64,000 nt of DNA, taken from Sphingomonas kyeonggiensis (GTDB lineage Bacteria; Pseudomonadota; Alphaproteobacteria; Sphingomonadales; Sphingomonadaceae). Location: NCBI RefSeq assembly GCF_014204495.1, contig NZ_JACHLN010000001.1, positions 310,001 to 374,000 of the forward strand. Reading direction: 5' to 3'. This document shows, piece after piece, positions 24,342 to 32,032 of the stretch (position 1 is its first letter; every line of letters begins with the position of its first letter). The notes beneath the pieces are model-generated. The model saw only the letters and a program-made list of their open reading frames with translations. It was not told where the DNA came from and ran no database searches. Both the position numbers and the translations under genes were made by a program.

Positions 24342-24683
24342 ATGGATCCGTTTCAGGCTGCCCTCGATGCCATGTTCAATGGGCCCGGCTCGCTGGCGGC
24401 ATCTTACCAGCATTCGACCGGAGATTTTCCCGCCATCCGTGTCCTGCTCGCGCGGCCCGATGAGGCTGCGACCTTTCGAGGATCTCGGATCGTTCAGGCG
24501 ACCTATGAAGTCAGTATCCGAAAATCAGAGATCTACGCCCCCATCGCGGGCGCCGAACTGACCATCCCCGGCCAGGAATTCCCGCAGGCTTCGGGGGTGA
24601 TCACTGATCGGCTGCGGCTCACCGGTGATCCGATGATCGACGCGGAGGGGCTGACCTGGAATTGCGGCGCCGAGCCTATCTGA
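24342..24683 (+). CDS. Head-tail joining protein, gpFII-like position
   Basis: A GGAGG lies 5 nt before the ATG at 24342, which I prefer to the ATG at 24309. The 113-residue product starts MDPFQAALDAMFNGPGSLAA and is otherwise beta-rich with TIPGQEFPQASGVITD. Length, order and N-terminal pattern fit the small head-tail connector family to which gpFII belongs (moderate certainty). It overlaps the next start by one base. Confidence 0.6.
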   Translation: MDPFQAALDAMFNGPGSLAASYQHSTGDFPAIRVLLARPDEAATFRGSRIVQATYEVSIRKSEIYAPIAGAELTIPGQEFPQASGVITDRLRLTGDPMIDAEGLTWNCGAEPI

Positions 24684-25318
24684 TGCGCGTCACCGCCGGT
24701 TTCGGCGACCTCCGTCTCCTCGCCGACGATATCGAGGGCGATGTCGCCGGTGCTGCGACCGAGGCCATGCGGGAAACCACCTACAAAGCCCTCCTCACGC
24801 TCAGGCGCCAGGTGGTGTCGGCCGGCCTCGGCCAGCGCCTTGCGAACACCTGGCGCGATCGCGTCTATCCCGAGCAGCGGCGCAGCATGAACCCCAGTGG
24901 GTACATCTGGTCGAACGCCCCGGACATCATCGACGCCTTCGGTCGAGGCGCCCAGATCGTGCCGCTTGCCGGTCGCCGATACCTCGCCATCCCCAGCGAC
25001 AACGTGCCACGCCGCCGGGGCGCGAAGCGCATGACGCCGTTCGAGGTGGAGAACGCCTTCAACCAGGACCTCACCTTCCTGCGCGGCAAGAACGGCCGGG
25101 TCCTCGCCTTCGTCGAGGCGGTGCGGTCCCGCAATCGCCGCGGCTATCGACCAGGTACCAAAGGGCGGCTGGCGCAGGGACGCCAGCTCGACCGCATCCT
25201 GATGTTCACGCTGGTCCCGACCATCCGCATGCCGAAGCTGCTCGATATCGACGATGTCGCTGCCAGCTGGGCAGCGAACTTCGAAGCTCGGTTCCTGTTT
25301 CGATTGGGGGCAAGATGA
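24683..25318 (+). CDS. DUF6441-type / minor tail gpZ-like tail completion protein
   Basis: The ATG at 24683 overlaps the previous TGA and gives 211 residues. It is basic, with an N-terminal helix, a central RGAKRMTPFEVENAFNQDL segment and a C-terminal RIPKLLD-like motif (IRMPKLLDIDD). I associate this pattern with DUF6441 proteins of alphaproteobacterial prophages, which occupy the slot of lambda gpZ. These act in tail completion between head and tail tube. The assignment rests on order and pattern. Confidence 0.6.
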   Translation: MRVTAGFGDLRLLADDIEGDVAGAATEAMRETTYKALLTLRRQVVSAGLGQRLANTWRDRVYPEQRRSMNPSGYIWSNAPDIIDAFGRGAQIVPLAGRRYLAIPSDNVPRRRGAKRMTPFEVENAFNQDLTFLRGKNGRVLAFVEAVRSRNRRGYRPGTKGRLAQGRQLDRILMFTLVPTIRMPKLLDIDDVAASWAANFEARFLFRLGAR

Positions 25319-25737
25319 GCCGTCGCCTCGATGTCCTCTCCGCCCTCAAGGCCCTGATCGCCGCAGCGCTGCCGAACGCCGACGTGCTCGGCCTGGACAA
25401 TGATGCGAGCCCGCCCGCGCGGATCTATCCCGGCGGCCGGGCAATCGTTCGCAGCGGCGACCCAGGCGAACCCGATATCGATCTTAGCCCCCTCGCTTAC
25501 AATTACGGCCACCGCGTGCCGGTCGAGCTGCTCGCCAACGATGAGGCGATGCTTGACGCAATGCTCGTTGCGATCGGCAATGCTGTCGAGGCCGACCGCA
25601 CGCTCGGTGGTCTCTGCGATTGGCTGGAGCCCATCGCGCCGGAGACCGACGTGATCGCCGCCGACAATGCCGCTGCCCAGCGCGGCTGCGAGCTCCTGAT
25701 CATCGCCAGTTACGTCACCACCAATCCCCTGACCTGA
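25315..25737 (+). CDS. Tail terminator protein, gpU-like position
   Basis: The 140-residue protein overlaps the previous gene by ATGA. It has the alpha/beta character of tail terminators: an N-terminal helix (DVLSALKALIAAALPNADVL), a central beta segment with YNYGHRVPVELLA, and a helix around AMLVAIGNAVEADRTL. It lies just before the tail tube gene, as gpU does relative to gpV. Terminators cap the growing tail tube. Confidence 0.6.
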   Translation: MSRRLDVLSALKALIAAALPNADVLGLDNDASPPARIYPGGRAIVRSGDPGEPDIDLSPLAYNYGHRVPVELLANDEAMLDAMLVAIGNAVEADRTLGGLCDWLEPIAPETDVIAADNAAAQRGCELLIIASYVTTNPLT

Positions 25738-25748
25738 AGGAGTTCGTC

Positions 25749-26714
25749 ATGGCTTTGACGCCCACCACTCGCGCCCGCGGCTCGAACGCCAAGGTCATCG
25801 GGTGCTTCGAAACCACCCCCGGCACTGTTCCCGCCAACAATGCCGGCTGGGGCACGATCCCGCTCGTCAGCCATTCGCTCGGCGAGGAGCGGCCTCTCAT
25901 CGAGAGCGACCTGCTCGGCCAGGGCCGCGAGATGCAGGATCCGATCACGGACGTTGCCACCGACGACGGCGACATCGTCGTGCCGGTGGATGTGCGAAAT
26001 TTCGGCCGGTGGCTGAAACTCTTCTTCGGCGCGCCGGTGACCACGGGCGACGCTGAGGATGGCTATGCCCACATCTTCACCTCTGGCGCTGCGGCTCTCC
26101 CTTCGATGTCGATAGAGGTGGGCTCGCCCGAGGTGCCCGCCTTTACCGTAAACCGGGGCGCCCGCGGCAATCAGTTGCGCATTTCCATGGCCCGCTCGGG
26201 CCTGCTCAATGCGACCTGCAGCCTGATCTGCATCGGCGAGACGGATCCGGTGAATGCCTCGGTTGGCCCGGTGGGCCCCGCCGCGCTCGCGGTGACGCGC
26301 TTCGCCCAGGCCACTGGCTTCGTGAACAAGGACGGCGCCGCGCTCGGCAGCGTGGTTGCCGCCGACCTCACCTATTCGAACAACCTCGAGAAGGTGGAGA
26401 CCATCCAGGCCGACGGCCGCATCGAGGACAGCGACCCGGGAATGGCGCAGATTTCCGGTTCGATCACGGTAAAGTTCGCCGATACCGCCCTTCTCGCTGC
26501 CGCGACCGCCGGGCTGCCCATCGACGTCGAGTTCGGCTGGACTAAGGGTGAGTTCTCGCTCGTATTCCGGGTTGAACGCCTGTTTCTCCCGAAAGCGAAG
26601 CGCCCGATCACTGGGCCGAACGGCATCCAGGCGCAGTTCAACTTTCAGGCGAGCGCGCCGGCGGGCGGGCACTGCTGCGTCGCGACGCTCGAAAACGACG
26701 TGGCGACCTACTGA
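25749..26714 (+). CDS. Phage tail tube protein
   Basis: AAGGAG precedes the ATG at 25749. The 321-residue product is beta-rich with repeating strands. Segments such as SLGEERPLIESDLLGQGRE, VDVRNFGRWLKLFFGAP and FTVNRGARGNQLRI match tail tube proteins of siphophages of this type. It polymerises around the tape measure. The tail chaperone and tape measure genes follow immediately, which is the standard order. Confidence 0.8.
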   Translation: MALTPTTRARGSNAKVIGCFETTPGTVPANNAGWGTIPLVSHSLGEERPLIESDLLGQGREMQDPITDVATDDGDIVVPVDVRNFGRWLKLFFGAPVTTGDAEDGYAHIFTSGAAALPSMSIEVGSPEVPAFTVNRGARGNQLRISMARSGLLNATCSLICIGETDPVNASVGPVGPAALAVTRFAQATGFVNKDGAALGSVVAADLTYSNNLEKVETIQADGRIEDSDPGMAQISGSITVKFADTALLAAATAGLPIDVEFGWTKGEFSLVFRVERLFLPKAKRPITGPNGIQAQFNFQASAPAGGHCCVATLENDVATY

Positions 26715-27280
26715 TGCTGGTTGCACCGCGAAAGGCCGCTGGGCCTGAATGGCTCAAGATCATGGGCGCGGAAATTCTCTTCGCGCCAATCGATCGAGGC
26801 ATGTTCCGCCGCGCGAGGCGAGCCGCGCTCGAAAAGCTCGGCCGCTCGGAGGTCCCAGCGACAGATGAGAGCGCCGCCGAGCAGCTCGAGGACCTGGGCG
26901 ACGCGCTGAGCGAATCGTTAATCCTGGAGGGGGCCCGCGATTGGCGCGACGTCGGCCAGCAGCGCTTCAAGGACACTGGAGAGCCGCTTCTCGACGATAT
27001 CGGCAACCCGCAATTCGAGCCCCTGCCTTTCTCGCTTGAAAACCTTCGCGCGGTGCTTTCGGACCCGATCGTATTTCAGGCATTCGATGCGGCCTATGTC
27101 GTGCCGTTTGCTGCCCGGGAACGCGCAAAAAACGGCTTCGCCGCCTCTCCAGTTGGCACTGGGGTGGCGGGGACGCCGGGCAAAGATACTGCCAACTTTC
27201 GTGCTCGGCCGGGCAAGGCACGCGGTGCGAAGCCTGCCCATACGAGGTCGAAGGTTTCGAAGGCGACGAAGCTGAAATAG
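26714..27280 (+). CDS. Tail assembly chaperone, short (G-like) product
   Basis: The 188-residue product begins one base before the tail tube stop. It has a helical body (WLKIMGAEILFAPIDRGMF, DAAYVVPFAARERAK) and a Lys/Ala/Gly-rich C-terminus. It occupies the lambda G position between tail tube and tape measure. An in-phase slippery heptamer A AAA AAC at 27127-27133 would allow a -1 shift into the frame ending at 27477, giving a longer G-T-like protein. These chaperones bind the tape measure during tail assembly. Confidence 0.75.
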   Translation: MLVAPRKAAGPEWLKIMGAEILFAPIDRGMFRRARRAALEKLGRSEVPATDESAAEQLEDLGDALSESLILEGARDWRDVGQQRFKDTGEPLLDDIGNPQFEPLPFSLENLRAVLSDPIVFQAFDAAYVVPFAARERAKNGFAASPVGTGVAGTPGKDTANFRARPGKARGAKPAHTRSKVSKATKLK

Positions 27281-27477
27281 TCTGGGAAGTCCTGACGACC
27301 TGCGACCGACAGCTGCGCGTCGCCGGCGCGGGCCAGCCGTTCGCGCTAGACTTCGGCGCAGTGATGCTGGTCGGCGCGGCGCTTGGAGCCGATCCGGAAA
27401 TGCTGGCCGATGTGCTCCCCGCGGCTGAGCGGGCCATCATCGCAGGCCTGTCCGACGATATCGACAACGAAGGTTGA
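27127..27477 (+). CDS. -1 frameshift extension of the tail chaperone (T-like domain)
   Basis: In the -1 frame relative to the short chaperone, an open frame without its own start runs from the slippery site A AAA AAC (27127-27133) to the TGA at 27475-27477. Its last 70 residues, including EAEIVWEVLTTCDRQLRVAG and FALDFGAVML, look like the T domain of siphophage chaperones. The fusion would be about 250 residues. The slippery heptamer is exactly in phase. A slip further downstream, before about 27240, cannot be excluded. Confidence 0.7.
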   Translation, partial: KKRLRRLSSWHWGGGDAGQRYCQLSCSAGQGTRCEACPYEVEGFEGDEAEIVWEVLTTCDRQLRVAGAGQPFALDFGAVMLVGAALGADPEMLADVLPAAERAIIAGLSDDIDNEG

Positions 27478-27492
27478 AGGGAGGCTGGTGGC

Positions 27493-29985
27493 ATGGCGCG
27501 TAACGTCTCCATTCGGCTAGGCACGGAGGGCAAAGCTCAGGTCCGCGCGGATCTGGACGAGATCGCAAACGGTGGCGATGCCGCGGCGAAGCGCTGGGCA
27601 AAGTCCTTCGAGCGCGCGGACGCGGACGTGCAAGCGGCCATGCAGCGGCAGGCCAATGCGGCGGCGAAGCTCGCAATGATCATGCCGCAGTCGCAGATGC
27701 AGATGCGCATCAACGACGCCAACGGCACGGGCTTCGGGCAGTGGGAGGGCTCCGCTCGGCAGTCGGCGGCCGCTTTCCGCGAGCTATTCGCCGAGCAAGA
27801 GCGCCTCGAGGCCGGCGCGCGCGCCCTCCGCGCCGCGATCGATCCTCTAACCGTCGCGCAAGGCCGGTTCGACGCCGAGATGGCAGAGGCGCGGGTGCTC
27901 ATTTCCGCCGGCGCGATCTCGCTGGATGAATATGTGGCGAAGCTGCGGATAGAGAAGACCGCACTGGACGCCGTTACGGCAGCGCAAGCGCGCGGTGGTG
28001 CGAGCGCCAACGCGCATCGCGCCGCCATGCAGGGGCTATCTTTTCAAGCGCAGGACGCCTTCACCCAGATCTCGATGGGCACCAACATCCTCTCGGTGCT
28101 CGCCATCCAGGGCGGCCAGGCCGCCGGCCAGATGGTCCACCTCGAGGGCAAATTGGGCGCGGTCGCCAATTTCATGGTCGGCCCTTGGGGTCTCGCGATA
28201 ACCGGCGGCCTCCTGGTCCTCGGGGCGCTGACGGATCATCTGTTCAAGGCCAGTGCCGCTTCGGAAGGAGCTGCAGACGCCGCGAAGAAGCACGCCGAAG
28301 CGGAACAGCAGCTGCAGAAGGCCATCGAGGACCAGGAGTCCGCGCTTCGCCGGAGCATCCAGACCTCAAGGCAGGCCCGGGCTGAGTCTCTCGCTCTCGC
28401 GCAGCAGCGCGTGGAGGAGGCCAAGGCGACCCGGGATGCGACCGCTGCGACGCTTAGAAAGGCGCTTGCGGATCTCAACGCGCAGAAGTCGGGACTGGGA
28501 ATGGGCGGCATCACCGGCACCGCGAATGTTCTCGCGCCCACCCAGCGGCTCAATGAGCTCACGACCGCGCGCGACGCGCTCTATCGGCAGCTGAATGACA
28601 ACGAGAAAGCCATCGCGGCCCGCGTCGCCGCAGTTCGCGTTGCCGAGGTGCCGATTTTGCGCGCTGAGGCGGAAGAGCGCGCTGACAAGGCGGCCGCCGC
28701 CACTGCGCGGTACGAGCGCGGCCTGGAGGCTCTCGAGAAGCGATACACGGCCGGCAAGATCAGCCAACAGCAATACGGCCAGGAGATCGACAAGCTGCGA
28801 GCGGCCCGAGATGCGGATACGGAGGCGGCTCGGCGCGCTGACCGCGGGGGGCGCAGCTCAGGATCGACGCATAGCGCAGATGTCAGCGCGGTGCGCGACC
28901 TAGCGTCCGAACTGCGCGCCCTGGAAGGCCGCTATGATCCAGTGGCGGGCGCCGCGCGTACGTATCGGGAGGAATTGGAGAAGATCGCTAAGCTTGCGGG
29001 CGCCGGCCTGATTGATGGTGATCAGGCTGCGATGTTTCGCGATGGCGCGTTCGGCATCTACGCGGGATCCAGGGCCGATGCCTTGGGTAAGGCCATCGGG
29101 ATTGACGGCATCCGATCGGATGCCGGGGCCGAGAAGAAGGCGATCGACGACATCATTGCTGCCGAAGATCGGCGCACCAAGGCGCGGGATCAGTTGTTTG
29201 GCGATCAGGAGGACCGGCTCGAGCTCCTCCGCCGCGAAGGTCAACTGATTGGCGCAAACGACAACCTGCGATCCGCCGAGCTCGAGAAGCTCAAGCTTAT
29301 CCAGGATGTTCGGCGCGGCACGCTCGACCTGTCAGAGCAGGACCTCGCGACGGCGTTGCGCAACATTGACGCCCAGGCCGCACTTGCCGAGGAGGTTCGC
29401 CGCACCAGCACCGCGATGGACGAGCTGCGATCGTTTGGGGCGGACTTCGTCGATAGCGTCCTCAGCGAGAACACCTGGTCGAGCTGGGGGAATGCTGGGA
29501 AGACCATCCTCAAGATGATCCAGGACGAGTTCATCAAGCTCGCCCTGCTCAACCCGCTCAAGAACCTGATTAACGGCAACGACGCGCTGCCGACGGTCAC
29601 CTCCCTGTTCAGCAGCGTCAGCAAGCTCTTTGGTGGCGGTAATTCCGGCCTGAATCTGGTGCATGAGATCGGCCACAACGCGGCCGGCACTGAGTATTGG
29701 TCGGGCGGCATGTCGCTCGTCGGCGAGAATGGCCCGGAGATCGTCAGCATGCCGCGCGGCTCCGCGGTCACGCCGGCGGGTGAGACCCGCCGTCTGCTCA
29801 GCGCGGGTCAGCAGCCGGTCAAGGTGTTGGTCCAGGTGGCTGCGAACGACTATTTTGACGCGAAGGTTGCCAGCATCTCGGGTGCTCAATTGGAGGCGGC
29901 TGCGCCCCATATCGCAGCCGGCGCAGCCACGCTCGCCGGCGTGCAGCAGGCGCGCCGGGCTCGCCGGCGCCTGGTGGGAGGCTGA
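27493..29985 (+). CDS. Tail length tape measure protein
   Basis: The 830-residue protein is long, helical and heptad-rich. It begins with a tape-measure-like N-terminus (MARNVSIRLGTEGKAQVRADL) and contains the conserved FQAQDAFTQISMGTNILSVLAIQGGQ region (about 178-203). A hydrophobic patch (GPWGLAITGGLLVLGAL) follows. The C-terminus has GGVSLVGENGPEI-type sequence (GGMSLVGENGPEIVSMP, about 738). Tail length should scale with this protein, so the tail is moderate in length (inference). GGGAGG precedes the start. Confidence 0.9.
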   Translation: MARNVSIRLGTEGKAQVRADLDEIANGGDAAAKRWAKSFERADADVQAAMQRQANAAAKLAMIMPQSQMQMRINDANGTGFGQWEGSARQSAAAFRELFAEQERLEAGARALRAAIDPLTVAQGRFDAEMAEARVLISAGAISLDEYVAKLRIEKTALDAVTAAQARGGASANAHRAAMQGLSFQAQDAFTQISMGTNILSVLAIQGGQAAGQMVHLEGKLGAVANFMVGPWGLAITGGLLVLGALTDHLFKASAASEGAADAAKKHAEAEQQLQKAIEDQESALRRSIQTSRQARAESLALAQQRVEEAKATRDATAATLRKALADLNAQKSGLGMGGITGTANVLAPTQRLNELTTARDALYRQLNDNEKAIAARVAAVRVAEVPILRAEAEERADKAAAATARYERGLEALEKRYTAGKISQQQYGQEIDKLRAARDADTEAARRADRGGRSSGSTHSADVSAVRDLASELRALEGRYDPVAGAARTYREELEKIAKLAGAGLIDGDQAAMFRDGAFGIYAGSRADALGKAIGIDGIRSDAGAEKKAIDDIIAAEDRRTKARDQLFGDQEDRLELLRREGQLIGANDNLRSAELEKLKLIQDVRRGTLDLSEQDLATALRNIDAQAALAEEVRRTSTAMDELRSFGADFVDSVLSENTWSSWGNAGKTILKMIQDEFIKLALLNPLKNLINGNDALPTVTSLFSSVSKLFGGGNSGLNLVHEIGHNAAGTEYWSGGMSLVGENGPEIVSMPRGSAVTPAGETRRLLSAGQQPVKVLVQVAANDYFDAKVASISGAQLEAAAPHIAAGAATLAGVQQARRARRRLVGG

Positions 29986-29986
29986 C

Positions 29987-30583
29987 ATGGCAATAGAACT
30001 GCCTCAGCCGCGCCTTCCCAAGGTCGCGGTCCCCAGATTGCTCGACTGGGGGGCTGACCAGAAGGCTCCGCAGGGTGGCGCGTATCAGCGCCTCAATCGA
30101 CTTGGGAATCGCTTCGCCCTCGATATTTCCTATCCCCGTCTCAAGCCGGAGCCTGACGGCAGGATCCTCGCGAGTCGCCTTCGCCGGGCGAAGACTGAGG
30201 GTGCACTATTTCCAGTTCCCCAGCCAGGGCTTTCGGTCGGCGTGCCCGGCAATCCGGTGGTCGATGGCGCTGGGCAGGCAGGGGCGGCGATCCTGCTGCG
30301 CGGCTTTACGGCTGGTTACCAGGTGCGTGAGGGCCAGTTCTTCAGCATCATCCATGGTGGCCGGCGCTATCTGCACTGTGCGAGCGCAGACGCGGTAGCC
30401 GGTGGTGATGGCAAGGTGACATTGAGCATCCACCCGATGTTGCGGATCCAGCCCTCCAACGGCGCGATTTGCGAATTCGCCAAGCCCTATATCGAGGGCA
30501 TCGTCGGTGGCCAGAGCATCGATGTCGAGCTGAGCATTGCCAAGATGCAGGTGCCGTCCATCACCATCACCGAGCGCGCCTGA
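29987..30583 (+). CDS. Minor tail protein, 198 aa
   Basis: The ATG at 29987 follows GGGAGG by 6 nt. The product begins MAIELPQPRLPKVAVPRLLDWG and is beta-rich, with FSIIHGGRRYLHCASAD in the middle. It lies between tape measure and the tail-tip genes, a slot for distal tail proteins. I know similar products as unnamed conserved tail proteins in sphingomonad prophages. A more exact role cannot be given. Confidence 0.6.
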   Translation: MAIELPQPRLPKVAVPRLLDWGADQKAPQGGAYQRLNRLGNRFALDISYPRLKPEPDGRILASRLRRAKTEGALFPVPQPGLSVGVPGNPVVDGAGQAGAAILLRGFTAGYQVREGQFFSIIHGGRRYLHCASADAVAGGDGKVTLSIHPMLRIQPSNGAICEFAKPYIEGIVGGQSIDVELSIAKMQVPSITITERA

Positions 30584-30585
30584 CC

Positions 30586-31236
30586 ATGACCGCGCTCACA
30601 CCCGCTCTCGACAGCGCCCTGCGCGCTGACGCGCCGACCGTTTTCGGCGCGGTTTCGATCGACCTCCCCGCCGCCCAGGTCAACCTGCTCGATGGTGCCG
30701 GCCTCCTTTCCTTCGGCGGCCGCACCTATGTCGGTGAGGACGCAACCTACGGGGTGCTTTCCGACGTCGAGGACATCACCGACGGCACTGGCGACAGCGC
30801 GCCAGCATTCTCGCTGACCATTCTGCCGAGCGGCGACGCCGCCGCGGCGGCGCTCGCCGCACCCGACATGCAGGGTTCTCAGGTGCGCGTCTGGTTCGGG
30901 GCAATCAATCCGCTTACCGGGTTGGTGATCCCTGACCCTCACCTCCTGTTTCTGGGGGAGCTGGACGTTCCGTCGCTGATCTCGTCCGGTGACGGCCGCC
31001 GGCTGGATTACGAGGTGGTCAGTGTCTTCGAGCGCCTGTTCGAGGATGATGAGAGCGCCCGCCTGTCGGACGGCTTCCACCGCAGCATCTTCCCGAACGA
31101 GTTCGGCCTCGAATACGTAACCGGCGTTGCGGAGCCGGTTTACTGGGGAGTGGCCGGCAACCCGTCGGCTGTAGTGCAGAACGCCTTCGGCAAGTTCTAC
31201 AAATTCGAAGACGGCAGCCTCGAGTACCGCGAATGA
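30586..31236 (+). CDS. Distal tail protein, 216 aa
   Basis: The ATG at 30586 lies 2 nt after the previous stop. The 216-residue product is beta-rich and contains VRVWFGAINPLTGLVI and LLFLGELDVPSLIS. It then has a VVSVFERLFEDDESARLSDGFHRSIFP region of the type seen in DUF2163-like and other tail-hub proteins. It overlaps the peptidase gene by ATGA. Together with the next two tail genes it probably forms the tail tip. Confidence 0.55.
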   Translation: MTALTPALDSALRADAPTVFGAVSIDLPAAQVNLLDGAGLLSFGGRTYVGEDATYGVLSDVEDITDGTGDSAPAFSLTILPSGDAAAAALAAPDMQGSQVRVWFGAINPLTGLVIPDPHLLFLGELDVPSLISSGDGRRLDYEVVSVFERLFEDDESARLSDGFHRSIFPNEFGLEYVTGVAEPVYWGVAGNPSAVVQNAFGKFYKFEDGSLEYRE

Positions 31237-31667
31237 CAGACCCTCTCGTGCGCCGGCGTGATGCCGCGCAGCAGATCCTCGATGCCTGGAAGGCAAGGCC
31301 GCTTCGGCTGGGCACGAACGATTGCGTCCGGATGATCGCGGCGCATCTGCGGAAGCTCGGCTATAAGGTGAAGCTGCCGCCGTCAGGATCCTACCGCACC
31401 GTGGCGAGCGCGACTAAGGCGCTGCGGGCAGCGGGCTTCTCGTCGGTGGGCGCCGCGCTCGATGATTTGGGCCTGGAGCGGATTGCCCCAGCGGCTGCCA
31501 TCGTCGGCGATATCCTGGAATTGCCAGCGGTTGATGGCCTCGGGGCGTTTGCCATCGCGCTCGGGAACGGTCGGGCAGCAGCTTACCACGAAGACGTCGC
31601 TGGGGGCGTCCAGGTTATCCAGCCACTCGAATATGTTGACGCGTGGAGGGCTCCGCCGCGGCATTAG
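31233..31667 (+). CDS. DUF6950/NlpC-P60-like tail peptidase
   Basis: The 144-residue protein has the layout of small phage NlpC/P60-like proteins. ILDAWKARPLRLGTNDCVRMIAAHL includes the likely catalytic Cys in NDC (about residue 29), and a later AYHEDVAGG could supply the His. In this tail position such proteins are thought to open the peptidoglycan during DNA entry, like lambda gpK. Its stop overlaps the convergent gene by 4 nt. Confidence 0.65.
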   Translation: MTDPLVRRRDAAQQILDAWKARPLRLGTNDCVRMIAAHLRKLGYKVKLPPSGSYRTVASATKALRAAGFSSVGAALDDLGLERIAPAAAIVGDILELPAVDGLGAFAIALGNGRAAAYHEDVAGGVQVIQPLEYVDAWRAPPRH

Positions 31668-32002
31668 CTGGCGCAGAACCTTATCCGATTACGCCATTTC
31701 TTGTTCAATGCGAATGATCGCCGCACTTCGATTCTGGTCGGCGTCTCTTCGTAGATCGTAATCAGCACTGGCGACGTCTCGATATTTCCGAACGTAACGA
31801 AGCGCTTGCCAGGTTCACGCGAAGCCAGCGGCCGCCCGATCCCGTCAAGAGCGAGCCCGACGCATTGCTGCACTGCATCTGGGCTCTGGCCGCTCGTCAG
31901 CGTCATGACGGGGTCCCTTGCAAGCATTTTTGGCGAAGGCGCACCCGCGCTCACTTGCGTGAGCACTCCTACGAGCAGTGCCGCCAACTGCGTTGCGATC
32001 AT
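31664..32002 (-). CDS. Exported moron-like protein on the opposite strand
   Basis: This 112-residue gene is the only leftward gene within the late operon and sits between two tail genes. The N-terminus is a clear signal peptide (MIATQLAALLVGVLTQVSAGA), with likely cleavage after SAGA. The mature part has two Cys residues (about 47 and the third-last position) that could form a disulphide. The opposite orientation implies its own promoter and expression in the lysogen, the pattern of a moron. A role in envelope change or superinfection exclusion is possible but not shown. Confidence 0.65.
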   Translation of the reverse strand: MIATQLAALLVGVLTQVSAGAPSPKMLARDPVMTLTSGQSPDAVQQCVGLALDGIGRPLASREPGKRFVTFGNIETSPVLITIYEETPTRIEVRRSFALNKKWRNRIRFCAS

Positions 32003-32032
32003 CGAATCTCCCCTGTTTAAGAGGAGGCTATC

